64,000 nucleotides of DNA from Hyposmocoma kahamanoa (taxonomy: Eukaryota; Arthropoda; Insecta; Lepidoptera; Cosmopterigidae): NCBI RefSeq assembly GCF_003589595.1, contig NW_020653200.1:735626-799625 (forward strand), written 5' to 3'. This document shows, in pieces, positions 12,206 to 22,577 of the stretch. A model generated the notes under the pieces. That model searched no databases. It had not been told where the DNA came from and was given only the letters and a program-made list of their open reading frames with translations. Each line of letters starts with the position of its first letter. The stretch's first letter is position 1. Position numbers and translations under genes: made by a program.

Positions 12206-12560
12206 AGTCGAGACTAGTTTTCATATCGTATCGATGGTATACACTATCATGCTTTCCATCGTGATGAAAGGATTGCACAGGGTGCGCGAGACGTACAAAT
12301 TTAATGTAAAGGAGGCAAACGAGCAGACGAGCCACTTGATGGGAGGAAGAGTTGCCTATCCGTTGCCAGCTTTTGAGAACCCTGCAAACACGCTTTTTGG
12401 AGAACCCCATTTCATAGCGTAAAGGAATACTTCAGGAGGAAGATTATTCCACATCTAGCAGGTTTGAGGAAGGAACGAACGAGATGCCCGCTTGGTCTTA
12501 CAATACCAGGCGTCTAAGATGTGAGGATGGACTCTACTCCTTTAGCGGGAGTCAAACGTA
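12206..12560. repeat. Composite repeat region
   Basis: The segment near 12220-12275 (ATCGTATCGATGGTATACAC and CATCGTGATGAAAGGATTGC) recurs in diverged form at 20890-21020. It is joined at about 12311 to AAACGAGCAGACGAGCCA, a sequence I associate with a very common lepidopteran short repeat. The 79-codon plus-strand and 68-codon minus-strand frames here are coincidental. Confidence 0.45.
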
Positions 12561-12848
12561 GCTAAGAACGAACCCGATTAAATTGACTTTCTCAAAAAAT
12601 AATATAATAATAATCTTTATTGAGTAAATACAATTGCTTGCTATCTTAAAATTATGTGACATTATTACGCAAGGAACATGTTAAGATAAGGTAGAACTTT
12701 AACGTCCATACTAATTTTAAATAAAACTGTACGACCGACACGACTGACGGCGTCTTACTCTGGATTTAGTTACAAACATTATAATGCCAAACGTCTACAC
12801 GATAAAGGAGTAGTAAAATAAGAAAAACGAATTTTTAAATTATGAGTG

Positions 12849-12849
12849 G

Positions 12850-12905
<56 letters not shown>

Positions 12906-12917
12906 TGNNNNNNNNNN

Positions 12918-12961
<44 letters not shown>

Positions 12962-13020
12962 AGCATGCTTGCGTGTGTGTGTGCGTGTGCGTGTGTGTGT
13001 GTTTGTGTGTGTGTGTTTGT
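12849..13020. repeat. GT/TGCG microsatellite with assembly gap
   Basis: A compound simple repeat of GT and TGCG units, interrupted by 10 N at 12908-12917. The N run marks unresolved length. Open frames giving RACVRACV-type repeats are artefacts of the 4-base unit. Confidence 0.95.
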
Positions 13021-13024
13021 AATA

Positions 13025-14159
13025 TAAACGTTAGAATGTTTACTACGTCATTAATTAAGTCCTCAGTACTTTAATATTAGTTTAAGTTCTTTTAAAGGCG
13101 TAAATATCTATAATCTTGTTTATTTTGCTTATAAAACGAAACCTCATAAAGATCCAGGCATTTGGAAGCCACCATGCTACAGACAGATACACAGCCAGAG
13201 GATTCAAACTCACCAATCTTTTCTTTTTGCATAGGGGGTTCTGTAAGTACGTTACCTTGTGTCAATACTCATTGGTTTACTGACTGCAGAGCAATTTTAA
13301 ACGTACGTTCAAACCTTTTCGTTTCACAAGGCGAAATTTCTAATTAATATTTGCTAACTTCTTTTAGTACGACGAACTTTTTATTTTCAATATTATGGCA
13401 ACATACGACTAGCACGCTTTTAAAATAAAATAAATATTTGTGTACCATCGAAACGAATGAGGCACGAAGCCTTAATATACTTTGAAAACCAATACTGTTT
13501 TCCTTTCCAGTTTTAACGATATTAGACCGTTTGTTTTGTCAATACATTACTTAATATTTATCTTAATACATTAATCAGTATTTTTAAGAATCATTTATCC
13601 TATGAAAGTCAGTGCTTTTTAGCAACAAAGGAAGTAGTAACAAAGGGCGGGATTATTGTGTAGAGCATTATGAAATTATTATATAGCTGTCAATATATCA
13701 AAAGTATTACATTATCAGTATAAATATCTCCCTCGCCCTATTTAGTATTGAGCACAAAGCTGCCATAAAACGGGCTTTAAATTTTGCCGCTTCGTCCATT
13801 TGCTAGTACAATCCGGCGCTTTGAGAATGCGTCCATCTCGTTTCAGTTCGTAAATAGAGTAATAAAAAATAGTAGGGACCAAATTCGGTCGAAATGCGTC
13901 GTATATACATGCGTGCTGTCAAATTTGTAGAGTGCGCTTTTCAATATGTTTCATACATGCTATTTGAAATACGTTTATAAATTATAATAATGATTATCAT
14001 TGACCTACCAAATTATTATGTAAGGACAATTAGTGAAACAAGAATGTCAAAACAGATATAAAAGGTGAATGTGAGCGGGTTCGGTATGGGCTGACCAAGG
14101 CTTTTAGGCTGCTAAATCAAATGAAGTGAAATCAAAATAATCTTTGTTTCATAGGTAAG
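13025..14159. other. No gene seen
   Basis: AT-rich sequence; nothing recognisable on either strand. Confidence 0.35.
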
Positions 14160-14965
14160 CATTATTACACTTGAAATCGTTACATTGGTTAAACTCTACG
14201 TAAAGCAGAAGCGTATACATTGCCCCTTAAATGAATTTGTCATTTTGTGAAGACGACTATCAAGAACAGCTTAGTTTATTAACCGACTTCAAAAAAGGAG
14301 GAGGTTCTCAATTCGACTGTATGTTCTTTTTTTCTTGTTTTTTTTTTTTTTTTTGTATGTATGTTACGCGATAACTCCGGTATTTGTGAACCGATTTTCA
14401 TGATTTTTTTTTTGTTGGAAAAGGGGTATTTCCATAGTGGTCCCATTTCAATTTGAAGAAAATCATCCACCTCAAAGGGTGGCTGTTCACGCATGAAGAT
14501 TCATTTTTATAAATAGCGCCTAACTTTAATTTAGGAGCAATTACTTTTAGCAATTATTTAGTTGATTTTGCTATTTCTCCAATTCAAGGCGTTTTTCTCT
14601 CGATATACTTTGAGTAGTGCCATAGTGAGAACCTATTTTTATTATCTCCAGTATCAAGACCTGTATAGTGGCGAACTAGGAGATATTTCAATGAAACTTA
14701 GCAAATAGACGTAATTCCACGTACTTTTGAGGTCGGTTTTTTTAGTACTCTGTACTGAGATTATTTTTATTTCGCGTATTAATGTTATGTCTGTCACTAT
14801 TTTTCATAACGAGATTACTATTCTTCTTAACATAAATTACATTTTCATAGATGTACTGTGACGCTAGTGTAAGAATATTACTTTCCTTAAACTTATCTCT
14901 CAAAGACACTCTGGGGCCCAGATTGTAAATTGCCCTAACCGCACGTTTCTGCAGGATAAAGCAAA
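14160..14965 (-). pseudogene. Non-LTR retrotransposon C-terminal RT fragment (family K), interrupted
   Basis: The minus strand near 14965-14885 encodes the segment around LQKRAVRAIYNLGPRVSL, typical of the region after the RT domain in Jockey-like elements. The 3' untranslated part continues to about 14780 and resumes at about 14280-14190. The same sequence, in one piece, is found at 20372-20712 on the plus strand. The break is caused by a family C element at 14281-14760. The element has only its 3' end and is not functional. Confidence 0.75.
14281..14760 (+). mobile_element. Short TIR element, family C (copy 2), inserted in family K
   Basis: It starts AACCGACTTCAAAAAAGG and ends GAGGTCGGTTTTTTTAGTAC. 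At about 480 bases it is one of the two longest copies (the other is at 58824-59290). It separates two parts of a retrotransposon that are contiguous in the paralogues near 20640-20700 and 37400-37460. That gives its borders to within a few bases and shows that it moved after the retrotransposon. Confidence 0.8.
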
Positions 14966-15009
14966 ATGCCGTGTGTCATAGACTGTGAAAGTAGCTGAAG
15001 TAAAAGTGC

Positions 15010-15140
15010 TTTTTGCAGTTTGCAGTTAATGCGTGAAGCCTCGACTGCATGAAGTTGATAACGACTTCACACATTAACTGCATGCAGTTGAAACTCAATT
15101 GCATGCTGTTGAGACTTCAACTTCAAGCGTCGATGTAAAA
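15010..15140. repeat. Inverted repeat cluster (TGCAGTTAA-type)
   Basis: TGCAGTTAATGCGTGAAG at 15021-15038 pairs with CTTCACACATTAACTGCA at 15065-15082, giving 18-base arms with one mismatch and a 26-base loop. Further GCATGCAGT and GTTGAAG motifs follow to 15140 in both orientations. It could be a worn palindromic MITE. No gene is associated. Confidence 0.6.
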
Positions 15141-15186
15141 GATAGCCCGAAAATCAAAAGTACTAATTGATATTCTGAGTGCGCGT

Positions 15187-15343
15187 TCCCATTATGCCGT
15201 GACGACACAGACAGTCGTGCAGTTTAAAGTGTCGTGTCTTGTATATTTAAATGAAATTGTTCACATGTACAACAAATATGTTTTACTGTTGATCACGACT
15301 TTTTTATCGTTACGACGACAGACTGTCGCGACAATGGGAAAAG
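15187..15343. mobile_element. Small palindromic MITE
   Basis: The left end TTCCCATTATGCCGTGACGA and the right end, read in reverse as TTCCCATTGTCGCGACAGTC, form terminal inverted repeats over about 30 bases. CGACAGTCGT-like motifs lie just inside. A related set of motifs follows at 15670-15930. Confidence 0.55.
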
Positions 15344-15361
15344 CTGTTTTTTATAACATCA

Positions 15362-15668
15362 AACGACGGGACGAATAAGTCGTGCGCATGATGGTAAGCT
15401 ACACGCCTGTCCATAACGGTTACAGTGCCACGCAGAACTTTAAATCGCAAAGATCTGAGGGGCACTACCACTGCTCCTGTCACCCTGACACATAAGTTGA
15501 TAGGTTCCAAGTGCATGTTTTTTTTTTGTTTTTGTGCAATTTCACCAGCTTCACCAGCACCTTTACCCTTCAAAACCGGCACACAGTAATGCTGGCATTA
15601 CTGCTTGGCGGCCGAAATTGGTAAGGTTGCAGTAATAATCTGGATGAACTCTTTTACAAGGAAGCTAA
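15362..15668 (+). repeat. Dispersed repeat family A (copy 1)
   Basis: It contains the family hallmarks in order: GACGGGACGAATAAGTCGTG, ATGGTAAGCTACACGCCTGT, CGCAAAGATCTGAGGGGCAC and ACATAAGTTGATAGGTTCC. Then come a C-rich ACCAGCACCTTTACCCTTCA stretch, GCATTACTGCTTGGCGG and an end at CTCTTTTACAAGGAAGC. This is the longest copy together with 22301-22577. The family has no coding capacity; it is a common lepidopteran interspersed repeat whose class I cannot assign from sequence alone. Confidence 0.75.
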
Positions 15669-15669
15669 A

Positions 15670-15930
15670 GCTAGAACGGCTGTTGTCCAACGATAAATAA
15701 AGCGTCACGATAAAAATGTGACGACAGGTAATCGCAGCAATGATAAGGCGACTACCGTGACCCGATAAATTGTCGTCATAATCTAATAGGAACAGCTGGA
15801 CACGACAGTTGTTCAACGATAAAATAAACATCCACGACACAGTCACGACAGATAGTCGTGATATGGGAACAGGCTAGACGCGACAGTCGTCCAACGATAA
15901 ATAAAACGTTGCAACATAATGGAAACGCCC
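15670..15930. repeat. CGACAGTCGT-motif repeat, related to the adjacent MITE
   Basis: The motif TTGTCCAACGATAAATAAA or its variants appears three times (about 15685, 15810 and 15888), each preceded by a CGACAGT-like sequence in the last two. The end reads CATAATGGAAACG, the inverted form of the CGTTCCCATTATG start at 15184. The 15184-15930 interval may therefore be one larger TIR element that contains the family A copy. Confidence 0.5.
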
Positions 15931-18440
15931 CCTTAAGAGGATATATTATTATTTTTTTGCATATACTATAATTTTTTGCCTTTAATATATCGTTTAATTT
16001 ATCAAAAATGGCAATCGACATTCCGAAGTAGTTGTAAAACTTTTTCATCTCGTCTTAATTTCGGGTACAGTACGTAAAAATCCCTTCTCTATAGCAACAA
16101 TAAACAATATTATTATAATAGTGTTTATTGGCTTCAGCCATAAGTCCGCGCATACCTATGGAGTCGCGTCTACATATTAGTCGACATAAGTATTTTTATA
16201 TTATGCGCGTTCAAGGTTTGATCGTAAGTGCTCATTTTTGATAGACGAAAGCCGAATGGCCGATGAAATGAATTGAGTTCACGCCAGGGAAGTGTTTCTT
16301 TTTGTTTGCGTACACTGAGAACAAAACTAGTGTAAAATAAACGCTGATTTGAGAGTGCAAGCACTCAGTCGGACCGCAAATGCGATAAAAGATTTTATTG
16401 CAATTTGAATGCCTCTATTGTTGTACCGTTTTACGTAGGACTCGATAGGGAAGTCTGGTGAAACTCTTTAATTTGCGGGTACAGGAACGACTGTTATTGC
16501 TGCTATTATTTATTTACCACCTCATTTCTGTGGATCCTAATATTTTTCACTTTCCAAAAAAATTATCTTCAAAAATTCACATAAAACAATATTCCATACT
16601 ACTAATTTTTTTCTCCATTACGAAAGCTCGTGCTGGTAATGTTTTGTGGTGTTTTCGTGGAGAAAATTGGAAAAACGTCGTTTACTAGTTTGTGATTTTA
16701 TTTGAAGTGAACACATGACAAACAAATTTTTTAAATAATATATAAGAACACAAATTTTGATTACAGAATACGAAGAACAATCTTACAAGTATTTCAACAA
16801 TTTCTACTCTAAATTAACACGTTCATCGCCGTGGTGGGTCACAATGACCGATACCTCATCTACTTATTGGGGCTGTGGGGGCTAGAATGACCGGCACGAC
16901 ACACCTAACTTTGCGATCATTGTACACGCCGCAAGTGACAGACGCTACGTATTTAACCATATAACATAACCTACGCGACTCGTCGAACTTCTGTTGCCAC
17001 TTTGTTTTTAGAATTTTTAAGGGCATACCTACTTTTCTAGACTAAGAGGAAAAAATGTATATTTGGAATTAAAAAAAATACTTTAACTTCGAATTTAATT
17101 TAAAAGTTACAAAGTAAGCAATAATATAAAAATTGTTAATGTGAAATGTAAATCTCAAATGAAAGACGTATGTCAGTTATCGATAAACTTCTATCGAACA
17201 TTACGTGTACGAATTCTGTCCGGCATTGTGACCGGCGCACAGTGGGGCCAAAACCAAAACGTAATCAAAAGTCGAAAAACGAAGGATGAGACATTTCGAG
17301 GCAAATGTTACATAATTGTTAAATAATCTCGATTTATTTTGCTATATATTGCTAATAAATACTATCGATTTTGTTCATAAAATAAGAGCAGAAAATTTTG
17401 CAAAGTTAGTTAAGAGAAACCTGACAAAAAATATTATTCTCAGAAGTTGTTACTAAAATAATTCAAAGTATTATGTTGATACAACAATGCAATATTAATC
17501 AGAGGTTTTTCGAAACTCGATATCTTCGTAAGTTTTATACACATTTAATATACGTAATACATAGTTTTGAAATGAATTAGTTAACTTTCACATTTAAGTG
17601 CTTGTAATGTTATTTGCTGCACTAAGGGATGTAGTTTAAAATACTGAAGTTAGTAGTTACGGCCACTTGCCTTTCCCAAAGTTAAACGCCTGTTTAGTGA
17701 CTCTGTATATTGAAGAAAAACAGAAATGGATGTGAAATGAGTTTTCGAATGTCGAATTTTATTTGTTAATTTTTTGTGTAAACCTGCTTTACTTTTGTAT
17801 TACTTCTGTGGTAGTTATGAAAGCTAATTCAATTTATTTTCGTTATAAAGTCAATTCTTTTTATTATTGATGAGTTCTGTGTAGTCAATGATGATACATT
17901 TGTACGTGTATTGTTTACGGGGAATGGTTATTTATTGTGTGGATCAATATGGCCTCAAAACGCGATTAAAGTAATTTAAAAAATGCATTTCGAAAGTATA
18001 GCAATTCCTAACAAAACAATTAAAATAAGTAAATATGGTAAAAATTCATAACAAAATTCTTGATGGATATGTAAACATAATGATGATATACGTACTAAAA
18101 AGTAGTTTAAGTGCATTAAAACATATTATATTAATAATAAATAAATATTGTTATAGTTAGGGATGCAAAATAATTTTGATCACGTTTTCTTTTTTCGACC
18201 CCACAGTGCGGCGGCGCGATGAACTGGGCGTAATAATTATTGCGATCGGACTGAAATGCCCGGCACTAAAAATAATTCCAAAAATAGAGCCGAATAATGA
18301 AATATTGCGAAAAAACTTATGTATACAAATACATAGGGCGCGCTATAAGTTTGCGGAACTGGCCACTTACATAAACAATATTTTAAAACTAATTACAACA
18401 TTTGAAAATGGAACTCTTTGGCTGTAGAATACAGTTTGTT
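15931..18440. other. No gene seen
   Basis: Long AT-rich stretch. Near 16812, TTAA is followed by CACGTTCATCGCCGTGG and GGGTCACAATGACC, which resembles the end of a piggyBac-like MITE (TTAA target), but no matching second end was found. Nothing else was recognised. Confidence 0.35.
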
Positions 18441-18504
18441 TCATCTGATTGTCACTTGTTTTTACATTGTAGCGTCATTTTAAAAATTGGTTGTCTACAA
18501 CACC

Positions 18505-20207
18505 ATGGATTTAACTCGTGAAAATATTCGTAGTATGATTTTATGTTTAATTTAACACCTCATCAGAGCTTCGCTCGGGTTCAAACTGCTTTTAGCGATG
18601 AAGCTCCATGCAAGACGACTATTTATAGCTGGTTTGCAGAATTCAAACGCGGTCGTGTGAATCTCAGTGACAAATTTCGTAATGGTCGATCGTCCACTTC
18701 TGTGAACAACAAAAACATCGATTCTGTGCACATCATACGGCATCAAAACAGACCGGCATGTGCAAACATGGATTTATAGTTACGATCCCAAAACAAAGCA
18801 GCAATCGAGCGTATGGGTCTTTCGAGTTGAGCCGAAACCATCCAAAGTGGCGCGCGTGTAAAGTGCCTCTAAGCGTATGATTGCTTCTTTTTTTTAATAA
18901 AACTGGACACGTGGCTACTGTTGCTTTAGAGAATCGATGTACCGTGAATAGTGATTCGTACACGATCATTTGTTCACCGGAAGTTATTGACAAACTCTGT
19001 AAAAATAACCGTAAACGCCGTATCATCTTGCACCACGGTATAATGCCAGTTCTCACACGGCCTGAGACAAATGAATTTTTAAAGGTGCACAACATTGACC
19101 TTATGACCCATCCTGCGTGCAGTCCCGACCTGGCACCTTGTGACTTTTATTTATTTCCAAGAATTGAGAACCTGGGGCCTACCACAATGTGTTAAAACAA
19201 TATTACTTTAACTTACTTACATTGACTTTTCGTACCATAACGTGCTTAAAGTAAGCTTATTGTAATGTGAAAACTATGATGTTTTATTGGCAGCTTTGTG
19301 GACTATTCATTCACTCAGTTCTATGACACGATTTTAACATTAAAGTAATATTGCTTTTGCAATCTTAAAATACATAGTTGCAATGGAAACAATATTATTT
19401 TCAGTTTTATTGTCTAAATATTGATTTGTAATGATTAAATGTTAAATTGAACTTATTTATTTACATATATCTCTTCAATATTTTGTTTATATTTTATTTA
19501 TTAGCACATAGTAAATATTTTTTCGTTAAATAAAAATACGCGATTTTTATGTCGTAAAATTATAACAGCGCCATCTATATGCTCTTTGGTGAAACTAACA
19601 GTTAACACTAGACTATAGTTCCGAATTCACAACGTGACAATCAAGACTCAGCTTGTTTTATTTATTTTTCTTCGTGAAAATGCGGAATAATTATTGAAAA
19701 CATAACAAATATTTTTTTTATTATTACACACTTTTCTTTTTTTGTCAGTCAAAATTCTCTGACTGTAAATAACATTAAGTACTTACATTATACCACGATA
19801 AGACGATTCGAAACATCAAAATGGAAAAGAAGGAGATGGCATTATATAGTTCATATAGCGTTATCTCTTTCGTATTTTTAGTAAGGAATAGACAATATTG
19901 GGAAATCATTCGTTCTTTCAATCACTTTTGCAATAATACATTACTTGGTTGACAGATTGGTCATGGTACCAATATGAGTAATATTATAATAAGCTTACTT
20001 TAAGCTTACATTGAAATAAGATTGTTTTTGGAAAAGTTATGGTAGGCCCCCAGTTACGCGATCTACGATTTTCATCACCTGAAGAGGCTGTATGAAAAAT
20101 ATGTTTCTCAGATTACCACTGAGGAGTGGCATAAATGTTTTCAAAATTAGTTCATTCATATGAAAAAGTGCGTTAACGCTAACGGAAAATATTTTGAGAA
20201 ACAATAA
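18505..20207 (+). pseudogene. Mariner transposase relic, split by a later insertion
   Basis: The ATG at 18505 opens MDLTRENIRSMIL. After a small deletion come LTPHQSFARVQTAF, TIYSWFAEFKRGRVNLS and VNNKNID, the paired helix-turn-helix region of a mariner transposase. About 300 bases are then missing, including the first catalytic Asp; the frame resumes at TWIYSYDPKTKQQSSVWV near 18763. The catalytic core continues with KTGHVATVALENR and NNRKRRIILHH, where the second Asp is lost to a small insertion, and SPDLAPCDFYLFP near 19120-19155, which keeps the third Asp. At 19171 it is interrupted by an 882-base element. After 20053 the C-terminus follows: LRDLRFSSPEEAV, a frameshift, EEWHKCFQN and KKCVNANGKYFEKQ with the stop at 20205-20207. 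The copy is inactive. Confidence 0.92.
19172..20053. mobile_element. 882-base TIR element inserted in the mariner relic
   Basis: The left end CTGGGGCCTACCACAATG and the right end, reversed as CTGGGGGCCTACCATAACTT, form imperfect terminal inverted repeats. Just inside, TACTTTAACTTACTTACATT pairs roughly with CTTACTTTAAGCTTACATTG-type sequence near the right end. The flanks (ATTGAGAAC and TTACGCGATC) are adjacent codons of a mariner gene, which fixes the borders. No clear target-site duplication and no transposase were found. The interior is AT-rich, with no frame longer than about 60 codons. The family was not recognised. Confidence 0.75.
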
Positions 20208-20371
20208 ATCTATTTCTGACCATTTATAGTATTATTTCATATTCATTCTGGAAACTTATAGTGCGCCCCACTTATATACAAATGAGACCAAAAATAATCA
20301 AATAAGCCAATGTGATATTTTGAACATTGTTGAAAATTCTAACCGGCGACGAATGTGGTAATAACTTACTT

Positions 20372-20712
20372 TCAGCTACAGGTTTACTTCAGCTACTTTC
20401 ACAGTCTAATGACATACGGCATTTTGCTTTGGGGTAATGCCGCCGATATCAATAGAATCTTTGTCCTGCAGAAGCGTGCGATTAGGGCAATTCACAATCT
20501 GGGCCCCATTGTATCTTTGAGACATTCTTACACTAGCGTCACAGTAAGTTTTATGAAAATGTAATTTATGTTAAGAGGAGTAGCAATTTCTTTATGAAAA
20601 ATAGTGACAGACATAACATTAATACGAGGAATAAAAACTAAACTAGCTGTTCTTGATAGTCGTCTTCACAAAGTCGCAAATTCATTTAAGGGGTAATGTA
20701 TATACGCTTCTA
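20372..20712 (+). pseudogene. Non-LTR retrotransposon C-terminal RT fragment (family K), uninterrupted
   Basis: The frame from about 20378 reads VYFSYFHSLMTYGILLWGNA then VLQKRAIRAIHNLGP, the thumb or post-RT region of Jockey-like elements, before it degrades after 20530. The untranslated 3' part (GACAGACATAACATTAATAC then TTCTTGATAGTCGTCTTCAC) continues to about 20712. It is the 5'-truncated end of an element that also occurs at 14160-14965 and 37380-38012, and is the best preserved of the three. Confidence 0.85.
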
Positions 20713-20859
20713 CGACAAGATTCTGGTTGACATACAAAGTTTTCCATTCATGAGGTTTAAAACTATGAAACTATTATCTTATTATACAAATTCTGCGTAC
20801 TTGGATGACAAAAATCCGTGGTAATAACCCAATTAGCTCATGGAGTTAACTATATTTTA

Positions 20860-21140
20860 TTAAGCAGGTCTGGCTTTTGTGACTTTCGTTTCTTTTTTAT
20901 CGTATCGATTGTATACACTATATTCGTGTGACCCAGAAGTTATTTCCGCTACCTGTCTTACTAGTAGCAGCCGCCATGCTGAAGTACGGGACATGTTTGC
21001 CATCGTGATGAAAGAATTTGCCAATCAGCGTATCGTACTCGCCGATGGTCGTCCAGGATGCGCTAGACCTGCTGAGGACATGTAGAGTACGCCGTTCCGA
21101 GGAGGATCTTTTCGTGCATCCTTCCGTGCTTTTGTGACTA
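20860..21140. repeat. Diverged repeat shared with 12.2 kb
   Basis: TATCGTATCGATTGTATACA and GCCATCGTGATGAAAGAATT match the segment near 12220-12275. The middle here is GC-richer and open on both strands (68 codons plus, 78 codons minus), so neither frame is convincing. It is probably a non-autonomous element whose borders I cannot define. Confidence 0.4.
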
Positions 21141-21199
21141 ACCAAAATTAACAAATTTTGTATTTCATTTTAATTAATCTTCGCCTGATCTTCATTAAA

Positions 21200-21355
21200 T
21201 GACGCACACACTCATAGACCCGCACTACGGAAACCCTGTATCGCGGCTGCCATGGACACACATAGATAACCACAAATTACACCCAACTTTACGAGAGAAA
21301 TAAATGTAGGCCATACAAATACTTCTCCCGGTCCGAGAATCGAACCCGAATTGAC
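21200..21355 (-). mobile_element. tRNA-derived SINE (family B), fragment
   Basis: The minus strand carries the SINE body (CATTTATTTCTCTCGTAAAG, a GTCCATGG core, GGGTTTCCGTAGTGCGGG) and the B box of the tRNA-like head (GGTTCGATTCTCGG-like near 21330-21345). The A-box side of the head is replaced by a second SINE in the opposite orientation at 21356. Confidence 0.8.
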
Positions 21356-21505
21356 GACCTCCGTGGTCGAGTGGCTTGCACTCCGGTTTTCACGGTGTCG
21401 TCATTTCTGAGGTCCCTGGCTCGATCGCCGGCCGAGTAATTGTATAAATATAATATATATATACACAGACAATATAATTTTTCTATATTGTCTCGGTTCT
21501 GGGTT
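21356..21505 (+). mobile_element. Second tRNA-derived SINE, different family
   Basis: A plus-strand tRNA-like head with an A box TGGTCGAGTGGC and a B box GGCTCGATCGCC is followed by a body with TTCTATATTGTCTCGGTTCT, which I recall from other lepidopteran SINE tails. It meets the family B SINE head to head. AGACAATATA and TATATTGTCT form a small inverted repeat in its tail. Confidence 0.65.
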
Positions 21506-21518
21506 TTTTATAAATCTC

Positions 21519-21824
21519 AAGTGATGGGACGAACAAGTCGTGCGCCTGATGGTAAGCTACACGCCTGTCCATAACAGTTGCAGTGCCACTCAGATCTTGA
21601 AATCGCAAAGATTTGAAAGGCACTCACTCTGAGACATATGTTGACAAGTCTCATGTGCCTGTAATTTCACGATCCCTTACCTTTCAACACCGGACCGCAG
21701 TGTTTGTGGCACCGTTGTTGTTTCCGATTTCCATAACACAAGTGCTTTAGTTACTTACTTAAAGAACCCGGGACTTCTGCGTGGCAAACCAACTTGGTAA
21801 CCGTTCGGCCACAGAGGCAGTTCT
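21519..21824 (+). repeat. Family A copy joined to a SINE head
   Basis: Family A sequence runs from AAGTGATGGGACGAACAAGT to about 21715 (GACAAGTCTCATGTGCCTGT, then a CTTACCTTTCAACACCGG end). From about 21765 to 21824 follows a reversed family B tRNA-like head (CGTGGCAAACC, then GGTAACCGTTCGGCCAC and AGAGGCAGT). The juxtaposition makes a composite repeat. Confidence 0.65.
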
Positions 21825-22300
21825 AAATTAATGCATAGAAAGAGACTATAACGAACTAAATTTGTCATTTGGATTTGTTGTACTATATTGAAATTTTCCT
21901 CGCTATTAACGTATACTGTGTGATATAAATACTAAATCTTACTTTTACTGTAATACGCTACAGTACCAACTTTAACTACTCCCAATTGTTTGCAATTCAA
22001 ATCCTAAGTGCCAACAATGCCACCCACTGGTGCATCTTGGCACATCACAATCATTGTGAGGCTCGTGTATTATTGAGATTGTCTCAATTGAATGATTGAC
22101 TCTTCGGTTATACTAAATAGGACGGTTGAGCATGTCCAACTTTGTTACCCTGTGGTCCTACTCCGTATTGAACCTAAACCGGAAATTTGACTTGATATCA
22201 CTCGAAAAAGGAATAAACACATGGCATGTAGAGCCGTATGTGACATAGATGCGGTCAATATACAACATTCTTCTTTAGTAGCGCCATGAGATTTTAGTAG

Positions 22301-22577
22301 CAATAGAGCTCCCTGTGAAAGAGTTCATCCAATGAAGTACTGCCATCTTATCTATTTCTACCGCCAAACAGTAATGTCCGCATTACTGTGGAGGGTAAGG
22401 GTGCTGGTGAGATTGCATGCATATGGGACTTGTCAACTTATGTCTCACGATGATGGGCGCAGTGGCAGTGCCCCTCAGATCTTTGCAATTTAAAGCTCTG
22501 AGTGCCACTACAACTGTTATGGATAGGCATGTAACTTACCATCAGGCGTACGAATTGTTCGTCCCGTCACTTGATAT
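22301..22577 (-). repeat. Dispersed repeat family A (copy 3)
   Basis: Reversed copy of the family seen at 15362. It runs on the plus strand from GAGCTCCCTGTGAAAGAGTT to GTTCGTCCCGTCACTTGATA, with TGGGACTTGTCAACTTATGT in the middle. The plus-strand 80-codon frame starting inside it is not a gene. Confidence 0.75.

Noticed and set aside
12842..13074. Overlapping frames with repeated RACVRACV and CVCVCV peptides
   Set aside because: They are translations of the TGCG and GT microsatellite and cross an N gap.
16812..17250. Possible piggyBac-like MITE (TTAA plus GGGTCACAATGACC)
   Set aside because: Only one end is convincing; the right side has no matching inverted end next to TTAA.
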